The notes beneath the pieces are model-generated. The model worked only from the letters and a program-made list of their open reading frames with translations. It made no database searches and had not been told where the DNA came from. This document shows positions 60,408 to 64,000 of a stretch of 64,000 nt of DNA, one piece after another (positions within the stretch are counted from its first letter, which is position 1; each line of letters starts with the position of its first letter). Source of the stretch: Phylloscopus collybita (lineage: Eukaryota > Chordata > Aves > Passeriformes > Phylloscopidae). The stretch is taken from positions 14,213,501-14,277,500 of the forward strand of contig JAJNNQ010000004.1 in NCBI GenBank assembly GCA_027886175.1, written 5' to 3'. The translations under genes were made by a program, and so were the position numbers.

Positions 60408-61590
60408 TGCTTGAAAAATACCATGGCTTTCTTTGACAGGGTTACAGAGAAATTGATGTCATCTGCTTGGACTTGCCCCATGCACAAAGCCCTTCTCTCT
60501 GAACCGGAGAGGCATAACACTCAAAGTGTTCAATATCCAAATGGAAGCCACTGACAAATTATATTTCTGGGGGTCATTATTGGGACTAGCTCTGCTCACT
60601 CTCTTTGTCAGAGACATGGCCTGTTGGATAGAACACACCATCAATAAATTTGTAGGTAACGCCAAGCTGCATGGTGCAGTCAAAAACCCTGTAGGAAGTG
60701 ATTCCAATCAGAGGAACCTTGACAGGTTTGAGAGGTGGGCCTGTGTGAATCTCACAAACTTCAAGGACAAGTCGTCCTACACCTGGGTAAGGGCAATCTC
60801 AAGCCCAAATCAGGCTGTCAGGAGAATGTATTTAAAAATGGGTTCAAGAAATGGACCCCTGAAAAGGACTTAGCAATATTGGTAGTTGAGAAGCTCAATC
60901 AAGTGCTCCCAGAACCCAGTAAGCCAAATGCATCCTGGTCTGCATCAACAGAAATGTGACCAGATGGTTGAGGGTGGTCACTCTCCTTATCTGCTCTGCT
61001 CTCCTAAGACCCTAATTGTAGTAACACACACAGACCTGGGGCCCCCTACATAAGAAGGTCTTGGATCTACTGCAGCAAGTCCAGAGAAGGCCACAGAGAT
61101 GCCTGGAGGCCTGGAGCACCTCCCCTATGAAAACAGGTTGAGAGAGATGGAGACCTGGAGCACATCTATGAAAACAGGCAGACAGATATGGGGGTTATTG
61201 GAAATGAGAAAATGGTTGATGGAGAAGAGAAGGCTTCAGGGAGACCTTAGAGCAGCTCTCCAGTACCCAAAGGGGGCCTGCAAGAAAGCTGAAGAGGGAC
61301 TTTTACAAGGGCATGTAAGTGACAGAATAAGGGGCAATAGCTTCAAACTGAAATAGAGTAGGTTTAAATTAAATATAAGACAAATTTTTGACTGTCAGGG
61401 TGGTGGGATATTGGGGCAGCTTATCCAGAGAGCTTGTGTATGGCTCATCCCTGCAAGTGTTCGAGGCCAGGCAGGATGTCAATCTGAGCAACCTAGCCTT
61501 GTAAAAAGTGTCCCTCTCCCTGTTGGAACTAGATGATCTTTTAAGATTCCTCCAAACCCAAAACATTCTACAATTCACCCAGTTTAAGAT

Positions 61591-64000
61591 GCTGTGGAGT
61601 GGATTACCTTATGAGAACTTTGAGAAATATACAGAAAGTGAATAGTTTCTTAGTCACTGCAGAAAGGCCCACATTAGGTGTTTGCAGAAACGGTAGGAGA
61701 AAAAACAGACAGCACTTGAAGAAATGGAAAGGAAAAATTCAGTGTTTCCATGTGAAGTTATTGGAGGCATGCATATTTCCCTATACAGTATGTTGTCCCT
61801 TAAAATCACACATTACACACTCACTTGTGAAAATAACTGGCATAGTTATTAGCTGCAAAATTTCCACATTATTTTACTTTATATTGATTTCATTTAGTAG
61901 TTCTATGCACAAAATTAAAAAGTAAGCAGAAAATTTATATTTCTTTTGAATGCACCATAAGTATTGCAGTTTAAGATCTCTCTGTACATAGATGTGTATA
62001 GACAGTCTCAACCATTTTTCTCTATAGATTAAAAACAGTACTAACAAAAATCCATTCTATTAGAAAAATCCCTGAAAGAGGAAGATTTGAACTTATTCCT
62101 AAAAGAATATGAACTTGAGCTTAAATATTTACCTCAGTTCATAAGGCATTTATATTTTGAAACAGTTTTGTGGAAACATAACATCATGCCATCATTGCTC
62201 AGAAATTTCCTTACTAAGGGTCACATAGACATGAGCATCAGCATGATTGGGCAAGAGTTATTCATAACACAACTAAAAGAGCATGAAAGTAATAATTTTC
62301 AGATGTTTATGAAAGCCATTATACAACTATGAATGATTGTAAAACTACCCGCAAATACACTGAGCAGCTTCTCTATAAACACGATCTTTCAGCTAATACA
62401 TACTCAGACATTAGATCATTGAAGTAATAACCATTATTAACAAAATTCTGCTTTCTAAAAAATTCATTAATTTACATGAAAGCTTTAAGGCATGTGGAGG
62501 CTTTCCTAGTATTTCCTCCTGAAAGGAACTGGTTTACATGTACATTAAAAAATAAAATGTTAGTGTATTTTGAAAGATTATCAAATAAATAAATAATTTT
62601 AAAAGATTTAAAAATTTTAAACACATGCACAATCTTTAAGTTTTCTTCACAACATAATGATTTTTAGCATCCCTTGTAATGCAATGTTAGACTGACTTTT
62701 TTTTGAAATCATGTCTATCACTGAAGCAACATCAATGAATAAATCATGGTCATTTCTCACTGACAAGCACAAGATACTTCATGTAAAATAATAATAAAAA
62801 AAAAGAATCCAAACTGATTTCTTCATATATGCAAATAGTAGTAGGAGTTCCACATAATTTGTAACAAGACCACTTGCAAAGTAGACAAAGTAGGCAGGGT
62901 GCTGTTTAATCTCAGAAAGTGTATCAGGAATTTGATATATTTTGAGCATGACCCTGACACTGTGAACTGGTAGTCTAGGGATATATGCACTCTTTTTAAA
63001 CACAGCTTTAGAAATTCCATCACTAACAATAGTTTGATATGCAACCAGTTATAATGTACATATGTCATCAAAAATTATTGGAATAGCTCTGCAATAAACC
63101 CCAACTTTTTAATATTCTGTTTGGCCTCGAAGTTTAATCTGCTCTCTTCTACAGATTTACCTTTCCCTGTCCCCATTAAAAGCATTGTTGTTCAACAGTC
63201 ATCTACATTTCATTTTTCTTTTTGTGAAAACTGATTCTGGAAGTTTAACAAGTGTTTATTCATATACATTATGCTCATAGTTTTGTGATAAATGGTTTGT
63301 AATCAGAATGGTTGCCATTATTCTGATGAATAATGTAAACAAATTGAGAGATGTCAGTGAAGCTAACACATCCTTGCATAGATTTTTTTTCAACCCTCTT
63401 TTTTTAAATCAAAAAATGAAGAGCACCCTAGTAAAATGCACTGGATACCTATGTAACGCATTATTACACACTTTAAAAAGACAAACACACCTTTATTTTC
63501 TTTGCACTCTAATAGAGCTGACAACACAGTTTTCATTTTGTTATTTTAATGTCTCAGTGTGATGATTGTTGAGAGTACAGTGCTTGTGGTAGATAATGAG
63601 ATTTATCAAGGAAGAAATTAGAGAAATTAAAAGAAATTTAAAACTCAGTAAATACACATGAAGTTGATGTAAACTTCTGTAAAGGTAAAAATCAAGCTAC
63701 CTGAAAAATGAAAACACCTTAGGAGTAAATAGCCTTTTTTTGTAATTATTGCCATAGAAGAATCACTTCAGTACTTGAAAATTTCCTTTGCCTATGGTCT
63801 CTTTTCATACACTTCCTTCACTGTGGACTTCAGAGTAGGAGCAGATAATACTTTTACCTCCAAAGACCACAGAATGAACAGTTTGATTATTTAAACATAT
63901 GGGATTGTTGCTTAAAATTGCATATTGTACACAAGAAATTATATGAAAATTCTTCTATTCCTTAGATGAAGGGCATGAATATTACATAAACGAAAAAATA
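61591..64000. other. Noncoding sequence, nothing recognised
   Basis: AT-rich sequence to the end of the window. Open frames of 60-108 codons (the longest at 61,599-61,925 plus) have no recognisable domain, and I see no RNA gene or named repeat. Confidence 0.55.

Larger units (their letters stand above)
59325..61590 (+). mobile_element. CR1 LINE, 5'-truncated, split by two CR1 insertions
   Basis: This host CR1 can be followed in three pieces: 59,325-59,748, 60,115-60,190 and 60,408-61,590. Piece one contains decayed ORF2 sequence up to a block ending GGTGCCTGGCAAGA. Piece two continues with MEQIKKLLKTMLRHM and FTKGKS. Piece three resumes with AFFDRVTEK and continues through the rest of the reverse transcriptase to a CR1 3' end, TTGGAACTAGATGATCTTTT (about 61,525). 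The catalytic FADD box is degraded: the matching site reads FVGN (about 60,649). Frameshifts and stops are frequent. The two intervening segments are minus-strand CR1 copies, listed separately. The host is therefore the oldest of the three. Confidence 0.9.

Noticed and set aside
1..64000. CRISPR arrays, operons, tRNA or rRNA genes
   Set aside because: I found no regularly spaced repeats, no Shine-Dalgarno-type gene packing and no cloverleaf or rRNA signatures; the sequence is vertebrate nuclear DNA.

Overview
This window looks like avian nuclear DNA, most likely from a songbird (passerine). The organism is an inference from repeat content, because no gene identifies it. The evidence is several CR1 non-LTR retrotransposons (the main bird LINE), one of which keeps a CR1-type tail of ATTCTATG-like octamers, together with four LTRs that resemble bird endogenous-retrovirus LTRs, two of them of a kind I associate with songbird ERVK elements. 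The rest is AT-rich, rich in microsatellites and homopolymers, and has no bacterial-style gene packing, operons or ribosome-binding sites.

I find no convincing protein-coding gene. The longest open frames are low-complexity artefacts (A/C-rich or poly-A tracts read as protein), fragments of CR1 reverse transcriptase, or short chance frames with no family signature. The window is best read as a gene desert or a large intron. The one place that looks like a possible transcription start is 57,660-57,985: an unusually complex block with a clean TATATAAA box, followed by a consensus splice donor.

Layout: 1-1,012 unique; about 1,013-1,738 solo ERVL-like LTR; 2,964-3,240 a strand-asymmetric A/C tract; 3,418-3,493 a palindrome flanked by direct repeats; to 13,960 mostly unique sequence with small duplications and hairpins; 13,961-14,718 a minus-strand songbird-type LTR; 18,783-18,990 an old minus-strand CR1; 21,854-21,898 a poly-T run; 23,660-25,346 the best CR1 copy (plus strand, RT motifs visible but frameshifted); 29,960-30,540 a very decayed CR1; 35,440-36,310 a less AT-rich segment I cannot assign; 40,448-41,067 and 56,537-56,980 two related songbird ERVK-like LTRs; 49,001-49,149 a CR1 3' end; 59,325-61,590 a plus-strand CR1 interrupted by two minus-strand CR1 insertions; then unique sequence to the end.

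No genes can be seen working together. All retroelements are 5'-truncated, solo LTRs or frame-broken, so none appears able to move by itself. The most informative items are the nested CR1 cluster, which gives a relative insertion history, the candidate promoter/first exon near 57.9 kb, and several perfect inverted repeats that no standard feature explains.
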